From CAVQBP01 sp963782475 (GTDB lineage Bacteria; Bacteroidota; Ignavibacteria; Ignavibacteriales; Ignavibacteriaceae), in contig CAWAJW010000017.1 in assembly GCA_963782475.1 (NCBI GenBank), positions 1-64,000 of the forward strand: 64,000 nt of DNA, in the 5' to 3' direction. This document shows positions 8,989 to 16,998 of this stretch, piece after piece (the stretch's first letter is position 1; every line of letters begins with the position of its first letter). The notes under the pieces are model-generated. The model ran no database searches and was not told the DNA's origin. It worked only from the letters and a program-made list of their open reading frames with translations. Made by a program: the position numbers and the translations under genes.

Positions 8989-10698
8989 ATGAGGGCGCGG
9001 AAAGGATTTATTGTCCTAATAGTTATTTCTTTAATTATTCCGGCTTGCAGAAATTATAAGCATACAACTCTGCCGGTTTCTGCCAAAAATGGAATGGTAG
9101 TTTGTTCTGACAGGAATGCTTCCAAAATAGGATTACAAATATTGAAAGAAGGGGGTAATGCTGTTGATGCTGCGATTGCAATGTCTTTTGCATTAGCTGT
9201 TACATATCCTGGTGCCGGAAATCTTGGCGGTGGAGGTTTTCTTTTGTATTATAGAAACGATGGTTTGATGACCTGTATCGATTTTCGGGAAAAGGCACCT
9301 CTAGGATCAAATCCAAAGATGTTTCTTGATATTCACGGAAATATAAGAGATAATTCAAATCATGAAGGGATATTATCTGTGGGTGTCCCCGGCACTGTAG
9401 CCGGATTAGAGCTGGCTCATAAGAAATACGGGAAACTTCCTTGGAAAAAATTGCTTGCTCCGGCTATTCGCCTCGCAGAAAACGGATTTTATATTAGCGA
9501 ACACTTGTCAAATAATTTTAATTATTTTAAAAACGATTTTTTGAAGTATCCATCTTCATCCGCCGTATTTATGAAAAAAGATAATACCGCATATTCAGCC
9601 GGGGAAATTTGGCGACAGCTGGATCTTGCTCAAACCCTGAAGAGAATACAAAAATTTGGCAAAGAAGATTTCTATAACGGAAAGACCGCGGAGTTGATTA
9701 GTAAGTTTATGAATAAGAATGGAGGTCTAATTACTCTGGAGGATTTGAAGAAGTATGATGCAATCGAAAGGAAGCCAATTCACACTACTTACAGAGGTTA
9801 CGATGTCTATTCAATGTGTCTTTCCAGCTCGGGCGGAATAGTACTATCGGAAATGCTGAATATTTTAGAAGGTTATAACCTAAAGAGTTTAGGACATAAC
9901 AGTGTCAAATACTTACACGTGTTAACAGAAGCTATGCGCTGTGCATATCTTGACAGGGCGAGGTATTTAGGCGATATTGACTCAAATCCGAATATTCCAG
10001 TAACTATGCTTTGCTCTAAAAGGTACGCATTGCGGCTGCGCAATATGATCCCGATAGATAAGGCAGCAAATAGTAAGATTGAAGATATTGGACAATTACC
10101 AGAAGCTCATCATACAACACACCTTTCAGTCATGGACTCAGCAGGCAATGCAGTATCACTGACATACACTATCGAAGAATGGTTCGGCTCTAAAATTGTA
10201 GTCGATGGAGCAGGATTTTTACTAAATAATGAAATGGGAGATTTTAATCCTGTCCCTGGAAAGACCAACGAAGAAGGGCTGATCGGTACTAAACCCAATT
10301 TAATAGCTCCTGGAAAAAGAATGTTATCGAGCATGTGTCCTATAATCATTCTTAAAGATCAGCAGCCGTTTCTTATCGTTGGTTCTCCCGGGGGTCGTTC
10401 AATCCCCAATACGGTATTACAAGTTGTATTGAATGTAATAGACTTCAATATGAATATTTCCGATGCCATTTCAAGCAAGCGTATTAATCATCAATGGATG
10501 CCGGATATAACATTTTTAGAAGAGGGATTATTTTCAATTGATTCACTGCAGTCATATAAAAATATGGGACATAAAACTGAAATGTACAATGGTACGAGGC
10601 AAGGTGAAGCGATGGGAATAGTTTTCGACAGAACGAAAGATACGCTTTTCGGTACATCTGATCCGCGCAGCCCCGATGGATTGGCGATTGGATATTAG
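8989..10698 (+). CDS. ggt: Gamma-glutamyltransferase (lipoprotein form)
   Basis: The 569-residue protein is of normal length. It has a lipoprotein signal with lipobox IIPAC (Cys about 20), so it is likely anchored in a membrane facing the periplasm. The family core is evident: GGNAVDAAIAMSFALAVTYPGAGNLGGGGF (near 55-85), the substrate Arg in DFREKAPL, and the autoprocessing/catalytic Thr in HTTHLSV (about 375). NNEMGDF and the SSMCPI-to-GSPGGRSIP segment are also present. It removes or transfers gamma-glutamyl groups from glutathione and related peptides, feeding cysteine and glutamate uptake. The MCPI Cys takes the place usually held by Ser or Thr (commonly SSMSPT). It stands alone between repeat copies C and D and follows an RBS-like GAGGAT. 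Confidence 0.9.
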   Translation: MRARKGFIVLIVISLIIPACRNYKHTTLPVSAKNGMVVCSDRNASKIGLQILKEGGNAVDAAIAMSFALAVTYPGAGNLGGGGFLLYYRNDGLMTCIDFREKAPLGSNPKMFLDIHGNIRDNSNHEGILSVGVPGTVAGLELAHKKYGKLPWKKLLAPAIRLAENGFYISEHLSNNFNYFKNDFLKYPSSSAVFMKKDNTAYSAGEIWRQLDLAQTLKRIQKFGKEDFYNGKTAELISKFMNKNGGLITLEDLKKYDAIERKPIHTTYRGYDVYSMCLSSSGGIVLSEMLNILEGYNLKSLGHNSVKYLHVLTEAMRCAYLDRARYLGDIDSNPNIPVTMLCSKRYALRLRNMIPIDKAANSKIEDIGQLPEAHHTTHLSVMDSAGNAVSLTYTIEEWFGSKIVVDGAGFLLNNEMGDFNPVPGKTNEEGLIGTKPNLIAPGKRMLSSMCPIIILKDQQPFLIVGSPGGRSIPNTVLQVVLNVIDFNMNISDAISSKRINHQWMPDITFLEEGLFSIDSLQSYKNMGHKTEMYNGTRQGEAMGIVFDRTKDTLFGTSDPRSPDGLAIGY

Positions 10699-10749
10699 TG
10701 TTAAAAAGAAGTAAGTAAATTTTTAACAAAGGAATAACACATAAATCAC

Positions 10750-10975
10750 CTTTCAGTCTTATCAAAAATTACTTGCTCGTTCCGGTAGAACGAAGTTCTA
10801 ACGAATTCGGTCTGATAGCCTAAACGCTTCTCGCATTTGGAAGCTGTCAGCCCTTCACAAATAATTTTTTCTACTTCTCAGTAAATCTTGAAATGATTTG
10901 CCCATTCCGCATTGCAAAAAAACCTTGCTTATTTTTTAGCATCTGATTAGTGATAAGCAAGGCATTTTTTAAGAA
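10750..10975 (+). repeat. Dispersed intergenic repeat, copy D (core only, with nested 30-bp insertion)
   Basis: Only the core and hairpin are present. The core (10756-10899) is nearly identical to copy B over GCCCTTCACAAATAATTTTT and the following stretch. Its inverted pair reads CTGATAGC ... GCTGTCAG, which keeps pairing through a G-U. The hairpin is CCTTGCTTAT (10923-10932)/ATAAGCAAGG (10953-10962). At 10776-10805 it carries 30 bp absent from A, B and C, centred on the palindrome TAGAACGAAGTTCTA. Confidence 0.7.
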
Positions 10976-11830
10976 CAAGATGTTTAGCTCAGTCACACTT
11001 TTTCTCTGCATTCCTATTAGCTGGGGCAAAAAGATGTGCCTTCGCCGGGACGCCGTTCATGCTCTGTGTTAATCCCATCCGGTCTAAGCTCTTTTTCTAC
11101 GTATTACTCTTTGTTCAGATCATGAGTAGGTACTTTATGTCAAAAAACTACCAGTTATTTTAAAACTACAACTTCGGTTCTTTCACACAATACCTTCAGC
11201 TGTCATACTTTTACTTATCGTTACTCTTCTTTTAACTAATTTTTTCTTTGTGGCCAAAAAAATATGCCAGCTTTATATGTAATTGGAAGCCTATTACCTC
11301 ATTATACTCCCCTCGTTTCTCTTTGTTCGTTTCTGTCCGTCTGACTACAACCTACGGACTGAAAAAACTAAAAGCGAGAAAAAGAAAAGGAAGAAAAAAA
11401 CGGGGTAAGCAGTAGCTGAAATATCAGAGACAGGCCAAGAAAGGTGCACACGGTTATTTAATTGTAGTTCCTTCATAATTGAGAAATTATTTTGTACCAC
11501 CAGCCAGACCGAAATATCAAAGATGGATCATGAACTTCTCAAGAAGAAACGATTAGAACTAGAGGATATGTTTATTCATTTATCTTCAGCATGCCGGAGA
11601 ATGTAATCGATTGGGTTGTGTTGTATAAAACTAAAGTGGCTGCTTAATGCCTTTTTTCCTGCCGGTCCAGAATTTCCCGATCAGCAGGATCATTACTCCC
11701 TTCTGAACACGTCGTAAACACTCTTAAATCTATAATATTTTTTTGAATTGAATTTTATTTTGGGTGCCAAAGGGGTGCCCAAAACCGGATTAGTTCTGAT
11801 TAGTTCGGTGATTTTTCAATTTTCTAGAAA
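10976..11830. other. Non-coding or decayed interval
   Basis: I see no gene here. A short open stretch at 11522-11606 encodes MDHELLKKKRLELEDMFIHL and a few further residues before a stop. Together with broken frames to about 11720 it may be the remains of an unidentified gene next to the tRNA. The inverted pair GGGTGCC ... GGCACCC is not present; instead the direct repeat GGGTGCCAAAGGGGTGCCCA lies at 11761-11780. No integrase or attachment duplication of the tRNA end was found. Confidence 0.4.
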
Positions 11831-11864
11831 TAAAAAAAGCTTCAAAATATTTAATTTTGAGGCT
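11831..11864 (-). terminator. Terminator downstream of tRNA-Pro
   Basis: Read on the minus strand, AGCCTCAAAAT (11864-11854) pairs with ATTTTGAAGCT (11848-11838) over 11 positions with one G-U, around a 5-nt loop. A run of T follows. It starts 7 bp after the tRNA 3' end. Confidence 0.65.
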
Positions 11865-11870
11865 CTTTTG

Positions 11871-11944
11871 TCGGAACGGTGGGATTTGAACCCACGACCC
11901 CCTGAACCCCATTCAGGTACGCTACCGGGCTGCGCCACGTTCCG
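11871..11944 (-). tRNA. tRNA-Pro (anticodon GGG)
   Basis: The minus strand folds into a complete cloverleaf. The acceptor stem is CGGAACG/CGTTCCG with discriminator A; the D arm is GCGCAGCCCGGTAGCGT. The anticodon stem CCTGA/TCAGG has loop ATGGGGT (anticodon GGG), and the T arm is GTGGGTTCAAATCCCAC. The GGCGCAGCCCGGTAGCG wording is the usual tRNA-Pro signature. CCA is not encoded. It lies 3 bp after the MerR gene on the same strand and may be co-transcribed with it. Confidence 0.95.
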
Positions 11945-11947
11945 TTA

Positions 11948-12343
11948 TCATAATTTTGCTGCTAAAAGTTCCAGTAAACTTTTTATTTCTTCAAGATCCT
12001 TCTTTAAAGATGGTTTTTCTTTTTTATTATTATTTGACGGGCCTGTAGAAAACAAATCAACAGGTATATTTTCTTCTTCAGCCTTTTTTTCCTCTGCTTT
12101 ACCATCATTTAAAATTTTTCTGGCACCTTCAATAGTATATTTTTTTTCTCTTAAAAGATTTTTTATCTGCATAATAAGATTTATATCCTTATTTGTATAA
12201 ATCCTGTTGCCAGCCCTGTTTTTTTGAGGTTTTAACTGCTCAAATTCCGTTTCCCAATATCTTAAAACATATTGTTCGACATCTGTTATTTTGCTTACTT
12301 CACTTATTGAATAATATAGCTTTTTTATTGAAAGGTCTTTCAT
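11948..12343 (-). CDS. MerR family transcriptional regulator
   Basis: The 131-residue protein has an N-terminal MerR winged helix: LYYSISEVSKITDVEQYVLRYWETEFEQLKPQKNRAGNRIYTNKDI (about residues 9-54) carries the helix-turn-helix and the RxY wing. A lysine- and glutamate-rich linker leads to a C-terminal coiled helix (LKKDLEEIKSLLELLAAKL) that should dimerise. No effector domain or cysteine cluster is present, so the metal or drug sensing of classic MerR proteins is not indicated. This short form is conserved in Bacteroidota and Chlorobi, usually beside HAD or tRNA genes. It follows the aroQ/HAD operon after a 77-bp gap. The target is unknown. Confidence 0.85.
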   Translation of the reverse strand: MKDLSIKKLYYSISEVSKITDVEQYVLRYWETEFEQLKPQKNRAGNRIYTNKDINLIMQIKNLLREKKYTIEGARKILNDGKAEEKKAEEENIPVDLFSTGPSNNNKKEKPSLKKDLEEIKSLLELLAAKL

Positions 12344-12420
12344 AAGAAACTCGATAAACGTTTAGAAAAAAGATAATTATTTGGATTTATAATAGCAAGA
12401 TAAAATACTTTAAAAGAATC

Positions 12421-13104
12421 TTATAAGCCATTTTCTTTAATAATAATATCTATCAATTCATTAATGTCTTTCAGCTCAAAATCAGCAGAATGTTCTTTAG
12501 TATCGAATGTATCACCGTAGCGTGCAAATGCCGTTTTCATTCCAACTTTAGCTGCACCAACAATATCACGTTCTGCCCAATCGCCAACCATAATCGCTTC
12601 ATCCGGATTAACTTCCAGCTTTTTCAAAATCATTAAAAAAGGTTTAGGATCAGGTTTTTTTACTCCGGTCTCACCGAAAGTGACCACAGCATCAAAAATG
12701 TGGTGAAAGTTTAAGTATGCTAATCTTAACCAAGCTTCTTTTACAGGAGCATCCGAAACAATCCCCATTTTAATACCAAGCTTTAAGAGCTTATTTAAAG
12801 TTGAATAAACATGCGGGTAAGGAATTAATGCGGCTTCACGTGCCCGTCTATATGCAACTATACCGGCAGAAAGGATTTTATAATCAACATGATTCAGCAC
12901 TCTATTCAAAAATTCATCAAAAACCTGCTGGTATTCAATCCCCTGTTCTTTGTATATCCCGTCTATAATTTTATCCGCTACATCGGGAGTAATTTGTAGA
13001 CCCGCATCAACCATTGCAGGGATTGCCTCTTCGATTGCTCTTCTTTTCATTTTCATAAAATCCACTAAAGTATTATCTAAATCAAACACAACTGCTTTAA
13101 TCAC
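12421..13104 (-). CDS. HAD-superfamily hydrolase (phosphatase-like)
   Basis: The 227-residue HAD hydrolase has motif I DLDNTL (residues 8-13, nucleophile Asp8), motif II VSDAP (Ser near 116) and motif III Lys in GVKKPDPKPF (about 148). Motif IV is MVGDWAERDIVGA (about 172-184). The helical cap between motifs I and II is of the C1 type. The protein resembles the TIGR02253-like group of small phosphatases. It removes phosphate from an unknown small molecule in the cytosol. Its start overlaps the aroQ stop by 4 bp (ATGA type), so it is translationally coupled to aroQ. Confidence 0.88.
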   Translation of the reverse strand: MIKAVVFDLDNTLVDFMKMKRRAIEEAIPAMVDAGLQITPDVADKIIDGIYKEQGIEYQQVFDEFLNRVLNHVDYKILSAGIVAYRRAREAALIPYPHVYSTLNKLLKLGIKMGIVSDAPVKEAWLRLAYLNFHHIFDAVVTFGETGVKKPDPKPFLMILKKLEVNPDEAIMVGDWAERDIVGAAKVGMKTAFARYGDTFDTKEHSADFELKDINELIDIIIKENGL

Positions 13105-13544
13105 TTAGTTACCTCTCTCTGTTTAACTAGTCTATCTATTAAGAATACGCCAGCCGAATAACTATCCGCTTTAAACCCTGATATATAACCATCACATCCT
13201 GAGGCTGTTATAAGGGTTTGTCTAAAATTCTCCCGATTCACCAGGTGAGATAAATGGACTTCAACTTTAGGTATTTTTAATTCGGCAAGTGCATCCCGGA
13301 TAGCTACAGAAGTATGTGCATACCCACCAGGATTTATTACAATTCCGCTAAAAATATTACCGGCAGATTGAATCTTATTAATTATTTCACCTTCAACATT
13401 TGACTGGTAAAACTCAAATTCGAATTTTTTAAATAAATTTTTAATAAATGATTCTATCTTTTCTATTGACAGATCGCCATAAAAACTTTTATCTCTTTTA
13501 CCTAATAAATTTAAATTTGGACCATTTATAATAAGAATTTTCAT
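13101..13544 (-). CDS. aroQ: 3-dehydroquinate dehydratase, type II
   Basis: The 147-residue protein is of full type II length. It opens with ILIINGPNLNLLGKRDKSFYG, containing the Asn and Arg of the active-site lid and the catalytic Tyr (FYG, about 22). QSNVEGEIINKIQ, INPGGYAHTSVAIRDAL (His near 78), and VEVHLSHLVNRENFRQ with Glu-His follow. It dehydrates 3-dehydroquinate to 3-dehydroshikimate in the shikimate pathway. The usual tail ISPVAxGVIxGFG is replaced by ITASGCDGYISGFKADSY. It overlaps its neighbours by 4 bp on each side, so it belongs to a tight operon. No other aro gene is close. Confidence 0.92.
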   Translation of the reverse strand: MKILIINGPNLNLLGKRDKSFYGDLSIEKIESFIKNLFKKFEFEFYQSNVEGEIINKIQSAGNIFSGIVINPGGYAHTSVAIRDALAELKIPKVEVHLSHLVNRENFRQTLITASGCDGYISGFKADSYSAGVFLIDRLVKQREVTK

Positions 13545-13813
13545 TGCACTTCCGCCATTTCATCAATTATTTCACGGAGCTTCGGTGTGAGGTAAATTTT
13601 ATCTATCCCCAATTCCTTTAAAGCCATAGAAAGAATCATAACCTTTCGCTGGAGATTTGCCAGCTTATTAACAACAATTACTTTACTTTCATTTAATAAA
13701 CAATATCCTCCTTTGAAGTCGCCTTTTTCAAAACGCACCTCAGCTCCCATCTGTGAAGCTAAATTTTTTAAGTCCTGAATAATCTCCTCAAATTCTTTCT
13801 CTTTAATTTTCAT
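13541..13813 (-). CDS. Conserved hypothetical protein, 90 residues
   Basis: The small soluble protein is alpha-beta-alpha in appearance. A helix (KEKEFEEIIQDLKNLASQMG) is followed by strands around EVRFEKGDFKGGYCLLNESKVIVVNK and a helix ANLQRKVMILSMALKELG. It ends with IYLTPKLREIIDEMAE. I do not recognise a family. The GGYCLLNESKVIVVNK stretch recalls small proteins annotated as hypothetical near aroQ in Ignavibacteria. It has no signal peptide. It overlaps aroQ by 4 bp and the upstream membrane protein by 11 bp, so it is certainly co-transcribed. Its function cannot be told. Confidence 0.7.
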   Translation of the reverse strand: MKIKEKEFEEIIQDLKNLASQMGAEVRFEKGDFKGGYCLLNESKVIVVNKLANLQRKVMILSMALKELGIDKIYLTPKLREIIDEMAEVQ

Positions 13814-14333
13814 AAGCCGGATTTTTCTTTGTTAAAGGTTTAAATAATACAAAATAAACTATTGAAAAATAACAGAATAATTCTATTACCGGGAAGCTGC
13901 TAAGGACTTTGAATCTTTTAATTACTAGAGCTACGATTTCCATTGAATTAAAATTTCCTGAAAGAACGGAGGTAATTATCCTGTAGTCAAAGCTAATCAA
14001 ATAAAGTTCGAAAGGTAAAGTAAGAAAAATTATAATAGTAACAATAAGCAGCCAGCCGTTCTGCTTTAAACTTATTTTAGAAATGGTAATAAAAATAAAA
14101 TAGGTTACGATAAAAATAAGATATAAAACTAAAGTTAAAACTATAAGCGGGTTCAGTTCTATTAAAACAGCGTGAAGGTTTTGCTCATTAAATATAGGTT
14201 TTAAAATAAGCTCTTTAGGTTCAAAAAGCTGGTAAAAAACAAATAGCCTTGAAAAATATGCTCCCATCCATAAAGAACCGGACAAAGTTGTTAGTAATAA
14301 AAATATTTTAGAAGTTTTAGTTAGATTATACAT
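13803..14333 (-). CDS. Integral membrane protein, unknown function
   Basis: I place the start at ATG 14333 (MYNLTKTSKIFLLL). The frame stays open to 14441, but that stretch would overlap the divergent Ppx/GppA gene at 14373. The 176-residue product has four likely membrane helices: FLLLTTLSGSLWMGAYF, IVLTLVLYLIFIVTYFIFI, WLLIVTIIIFLTLPFELYLI and FPVIELFCYFSIVYFVLF. I see no catalytic or binding motif. It leads the operon membrane protein - 90-residue protein - aroQ - HAD. Its 5' end faces the Ppx gene across 39 bp, so the promoters must overlap. Confidence 0.65.
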   Translation of the reverse strand: MYNLTKTSKIFLLLTTLSGSLWMGAYFSRLFVFYQLFEPKELILKPIFNEQNLHAVLIELNPLIVLTLVLYLIFIVTYFIFITISKISLKQNGWLLIVTIIIFLTLPFELYLISFDYRIITSVLSGNFNSMEIVALVIKRFKVLSSFPVIELFCYFSIVYFVLFKPLTKKNPAYEN

Positions 14334-14372
14334 AGATACTTTTAAAAGATACTTCAAAATTATAAAAAAAAT

Positions 14373-15293
14373 ATGACTATTGCTTCTATCGATGTAGGAA
14401 CAAATACAATTATTCTGCTGATTGCAGAAGTAGATGTACATAAGAAACAGATTTCATCCTTGTATAATGAGCAGCGAATCCCGCGGCTTGGAAAAGGCCT
14501 GATTCCTGGGAAACCTATTTTGAAAAGGAAAATTAATGAATTGCTGAATATACTTGAGGAATATGATAAAGTTATTAAGAAGTACAATTGCGAAAAGATT
14601 TTTATAACTGCAACAAATGCATTAAGGAGCGCATCAAATAAAAATGAAATACAAAAAATTGTAAAAGATAAATTGAATTACGATGTTAATATTGTTTCTG
14701 GTGAAGATGAAGCCGAGCTAACTTTCAAAGGAGCTGTTTTTCAATTTGAAGATAACTACAATTCTATTGTAATTGATATCGGCGGCGGGAGCACGGAAGT
14801 TATTTTCGGAGATATGAATGAAATCAGGTTTAAAAAAAGTTTTCAATTAGGTGTGGTTAGTGCAATTGAAAAATATCTTAAGCATTCACCTCCGCTCCAA
14901 AGCGAAATTATAAAGTTTGAAAATGAGCTGGCCGTGATATTTGCCGATCTAAAAGAAAAAAATTTTAATTTTAAAAGAGCAATTGCGATTGCAGGAACTC
15001 CAACCACTCTAGCCGCGATAAAATTAAATCTCCAGGAATATGATGAGGATCTGCTTGAAGGGTGCGTACTTAACAGCATAGAAATTGAAAGGTTGATATC
15101 TGAGCTAGTTAAGTTGACAAATTCCGAAATCACGCAGAGATTTAAATCGGTAGTTAAAGGACGCGAAGATGTTATTTTAAGCGGAGCTATTATTCTCTTG
15201 TATCTCATTAAGTTAATGGGAATAGATGAAATTTCAGTTAGCACAAAAGGAATAAGATATGGAGCGGTCTGCCGTGAGTTATTTTCTATTTAA
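14373..15293 (+). CDS. Ppx/GppA family phosphatase (exopolyphosphatase)
   Basis: The 306-residue protein has the actin-like ATPase fold of the family. IASIDVGTNTIILLIAEV (residues 3-20) is the first phosphate loop, and FITATNALRSASN follows. GEDEAELTFKGA lies near 112, and VIDIGGGSTEVIFG (about 133-146) is the second phosphate loop. AGTPTTLAAIKL and SVSTKGIRYGAV come near the end. It matches the short, about 300-residue Ppx type without the C-terminal HD domain. It hydrolyses terminal phosphates of polyphosphate or the 5' phosphate of pppGpp; the sequence does not tell which. It is transcribed away from the aroQ operon. A CHAD protein, a family linked to polyphosphate, lies at 21.9 kb. Confidence 0.88.
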   Translation: MTIASIDVGTNTIILLIAEVDVHKKQISSLYNEQRIPRLGKGLIPGKPILKRKINELLNILEEYDKVIKKYNCEKIFITATNALRSASNKNEIQKIVKDKLNYDVNIVSGEDEAELTFKGAVFQFEDNYNSIVIDIGGGSTEVIFGDMNEIRFKKSFQLGVVSAIEKYLKHSPPLQSEIIKFENELAVIFADLKEKNFNFKRAIAIAGTPTTLAAIKLNLQEYDEDLLEGCVLNSIEIERLISELVKLTNSEITQRFKSVVKGREDVILSGAIILLYLIKLMGIDEISVSTKGIRYGAVCRELFSI

Positions 15294-15340
15294 AGCTGGT
15301 TTTAACTAAAGTTTTCTCAGAAGATAAGAACGATAAAATT

Positions 15341-16963
15341 TTACGGGTTTGTATTTTGTAAAATAGTATCTTCTGCTGCCGGCAAACGTTCAGGATAATC
15401 CAGGGTATAGTGTAATCCCCTGCTCTCTTTTCTCATCTTAGCAGATTTGATTATAATATGGGCGCAAGCTATAATATTTCTCAATTCAAGTATACTCTCA
15501 AATACTTTAGTCCTTCTGTATAAATTTTCTGTTTCCATAAAAATATTATGAATTCTTCTTTCAGCTCTATTTAACCTTAAATTTGATCTGACTATACCGA
15601 CATAATCCCACATAATTTGTTTGACTTCCTTCGAACTATGCGTAATTAAGATTTTTTCATCAGAAGAAAGAGTTCCCGAATCGTCCCAATCAGGGATATC
15701 AGGAATTTCGGCAGAATAGCTGTGAAGAAATTCTTTAATATTTATTGCTGCTCTATTTGCATAAACCACAGCCTCCAGAAGTGAATTACTTGCCAGCCTG
15801 TTTGCCCCATGTAATCCGGTCATTGAGACTTCACCGCAGGCATAGAGTCCGCGCAGGGAAGTTCTCGCAAATTGATCGACCATTACGCCGCCGCATGCAT
15901 AATGTGCAGCGGGAACTACCGGAATAAAATCTTTTGTAATATCAATTTCATGTTTTAAGCAGGTATTATAAATGTTCGGAAAATGTTCAACTATTTCATC
16001 CTTGTTTTTATGAGTAATATCGAGATAAACAAAATCATCGCCGCTCTTTTTTAATTCATTATCAATTGCACGGGCTACAATATCACGGGGCGCCAGTTCC
16101 TTTCTTTCGTCATACCGCAGCATAAATCTTTCACCTTTGAGAGTCCTTAATATTCCTCCAAACCCTCTTACTGCTTCCGAAATTAAAAAAGAGGGAGTCT
16201 GAGATCCTTCATTTTTATTTTTATTAGTATAAAGTGATGTCGGATGGAACTGAACAAATTCCATATTAGCTATCCGTGCTCCGCTCCTGTAAGCCATGGC
16301 AACTCCATCGCCGGTGGCAATTAAAGGGTTAGTCGTATGTTGATAAACCTGTCCGAGACCCCCGGTAGCTAAAACAGTAGCTTTGGAAACTATCTTAATT
16401 ACATTTTTTGAATCCCCTTCTAAAACATAAGCTCCCCAGCAGTTTCTATTATGCAAGGGTTCATTTTTTAATTCGAGAGCGTTATGTTCTGTTATCAAAT
16501 CAATTGCTAAGGTATTTTCTATAACCTTTATATTTTTAGATGAATTAACCTTATCAATTAATGCTCTTTCAATCTCTTTTCCTGTCAGATCTGCCGCATG
16601 TAAAATCCTGGGCATGGAATGCCCGCCTTCCCTAACCAGTTCGAAAACCCCATTCTTTTTTGTAAATTCAGTACCGATTTTTACCAGGTCCATGATTCTT
16701 TCAGGGCCTTCCTCGACCGTAATTTTAACCGTCTCAGGATTGCATAAACCTGCTCCCGCTACCAGGGTATCAGCTATATGTTTTTCAAACGAGTCTGCCT
16801 GGCTGAATACCGAAGCAATTCCGCCTTGTGCATAATTAGTATTTGATTCTGTACTCTCTTTTTTTGTAACTAAAATAATATCAGCATATTCGGAAATTTT
16901 AAGTGCGGTAAAAAGTCCTGCTATTCCGCTCCCGATAATTAATATGTCCGTTTTATATTCCAT
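15341..16963 (-). CDS. nadB: L-aspartate oxidase
   Basis: The 540-residue flavoprotein has the N-terminal FAD dinucleotide loop ILIIGSGIAGLFTALKISE, then TNYAQGGIASVF. GGHSMPRILHAADLTG carries the substrate-side His/Arg, and FVQFHPTSLY and RGFGGILRT follow. ERFMLRY, LAPRDIVARAID, PAAHYACGGV and GLHGANRLASNSLLEA come later. The helical C-terminal domain (from about 430) is complete. It oxidises L-aspartate to iminoaspartate, the first step of de novo NAD synthesis, and works with quinolinate synthase NadA, which is not in the window. It lies 35 bp downstream of argD on the same strand and may share its transcript. Confidence 0.95.
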   Translation of the reverse strand: MEYKTDILIIGSGIAGLFTALKISEYADIILVTKKESTESNTNYAQGGIASVFSQADSFEKHIADTLVAGAGLCNPETVKITVEEGPERIMDLVKIGTEFTKKNGVFELVREGGHSMPRILHAADLTGKEIERALIDKVNSSKNIKVIENTLAIDLITEHNALELKNEPLHNRNCWGAYVLEGDSKNVIKIVSKATVLATGGLGQVYQHTTNPLIATGDGVAMAYRSGARIANMEFVQFHPTSLYTNKNKNEGSQTPSFLISEAVRGFGGILRTLKGERFMLRYDERKELAPRDIVARAIDNELKKSGDDFVYLDITHKNKDEIVEHFPNIYNTCLKHEIDITKDFIPVVPAAHYACGGVMVDQFARTSLRGLYACGEVSMTGLHGANRLASNSLLEAVVYANRAAINIKEFLHSYSAEIPDIPDWDDSGTLSSDEKILITHSSKEVKQIMWDYVGIVRSNLRLNRAERRIHNIFMETENLYRRTKVFESILELRNIIACAHIIIKSAKMRKESRGLHYTLDYPERLPAAEDTILQNTNP

Positions 16964-16998
16964 TAAAGCTCTTCCATTTTAATAAAAAGCAAACAAAA

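Noticed and set aside
11700..11944. Integrative-element attachment site in tRNA-Pro
   Set aside because: I looked for a duplicate of the tRNA 3' end and an integrase nearby and saw neither; the direct repeat at 11761-11780 does not match the tRNA.
11748..12200. 150-codon plus-strand ORF across the tRNA and MerR genes
   Set aside because: It is antisense to a certain tRNA and to a clear MerR protein; the translated tRNA stretch shows it is a shadow.
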